From the NCBI GenBank assembly GCA_025963425.1, contig JAOPUQ010000200.1:1-13401 (forward strand): a stretch of 13,401 nucleotides of DNA, given 5' to 3'. This stretch comes from Modestobacter sp. GTDB taxonomy: Bacteria > Actinomycetota > Actinomycetes > Mycobacteriales > Geodermatophilaceae. This document shows positions 13,319 through 13,401 of the stretch, piece by piece. Position numbers and translations under genes: made by a program. The notes under the pieces were generated by a model. That model had not been told where the DNA came from, made no database searches, and worked only from the letters and a program-made list of their open reading frames with translations. Position 1 is the first letter of the stretch, and every line of letters begins with the position of its first letter.

Positions 13319-13401
13319 GCCGTACCCCCGTGTTCGCGGGACCGGCGCCGCTGCCGCTCCCCGCGCCGACCCTAAGGGCCACCGTGACCTGCGGCACGCC
13401 G

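Noticed and set aside
12155..13375. Long plus-strand frame opposite the lipase gene
   Set aside because: Shadow frame; the minus-strand lipase has signal peptide, triad and cysteines.

Overview
The window is very GC-rich, with short intergenic gaps, frequent GTG/TTG starts and 1-4 base stop/start overlaps. Gene content is actinobacterial: a CrtI-type desaturase, LLM-class oxidoreductase, App1 phosphatase, COG0523 GTPase, spore-photoproduct-lyase-like radical SAM protein and a CalB-like secreted lipase. A soil or rock-surface actinobacterium such as a Geodermatophilaceae member is my best guess. This is inferred from style and content; there is no rRNA or other marker. I see no tRNA, CRISPR array, insertion sequence or phage gene.

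Left part (1-2768, minus strand). A four-gene operon reads DUF350 membrane protein, nitrile hydratase (NHase) beta N-terminal half, NHase beta C-terminal half, NHase alpha. It ends at a clear intrinsic terminator near 1143-1170. The beta subunit is encoded as two proteins, as in thiocyanate hydrolase and toyocamycin nitrile hydratase, and alpha carries the cobalt-type VCTLCSC claw. Beyond the terminator lies a zinc alcohol dehydrogenase cut by the left edge.

Middle part (2834-8307). Diverging from the NHase operon, a radical SAM protein of the spore photoproduct lyase family is joined by a TGATG overlap to an LLM-class flavin oxidoreductase. The latter runs 52 bases into the 3' end of a convergent App1-type phosphatase gene. 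An intergenic region with two inverted repeats follows, then a GNAT acetyltransferase and a CrtI-type phytoene desaturase, both on plus.

Right part (8314-11968, minus strand). A probable operon encodes a 64-residue Cys-containing small protein, a PuuE/cyclic-imidase-type polysaccharide deacetylase family enzyme, a 104-residue CxxC small protein, a COG0523 metallochaperone-like GTPase and a type I/II L-asparaginase homologue. A very strong hairpin sits between the second and third genes. A coherent reading is a cyclic imide (or ureide/amide) ring-opening enzyme supplied with metal by the GTPase, with the asparaginase homologue acting as half-amidase on the product. This is inference. With the nitrile hydratase, the window looks rich in nitrogen-scavenging hydrolases.

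Far right (11969-13401). A 327-base gap holds a frameshifted 5' remnant of an acyl-CoA dehydrogenase gene that stops at the 3' end of a secreted CalB-type lipase gene (minus strand).
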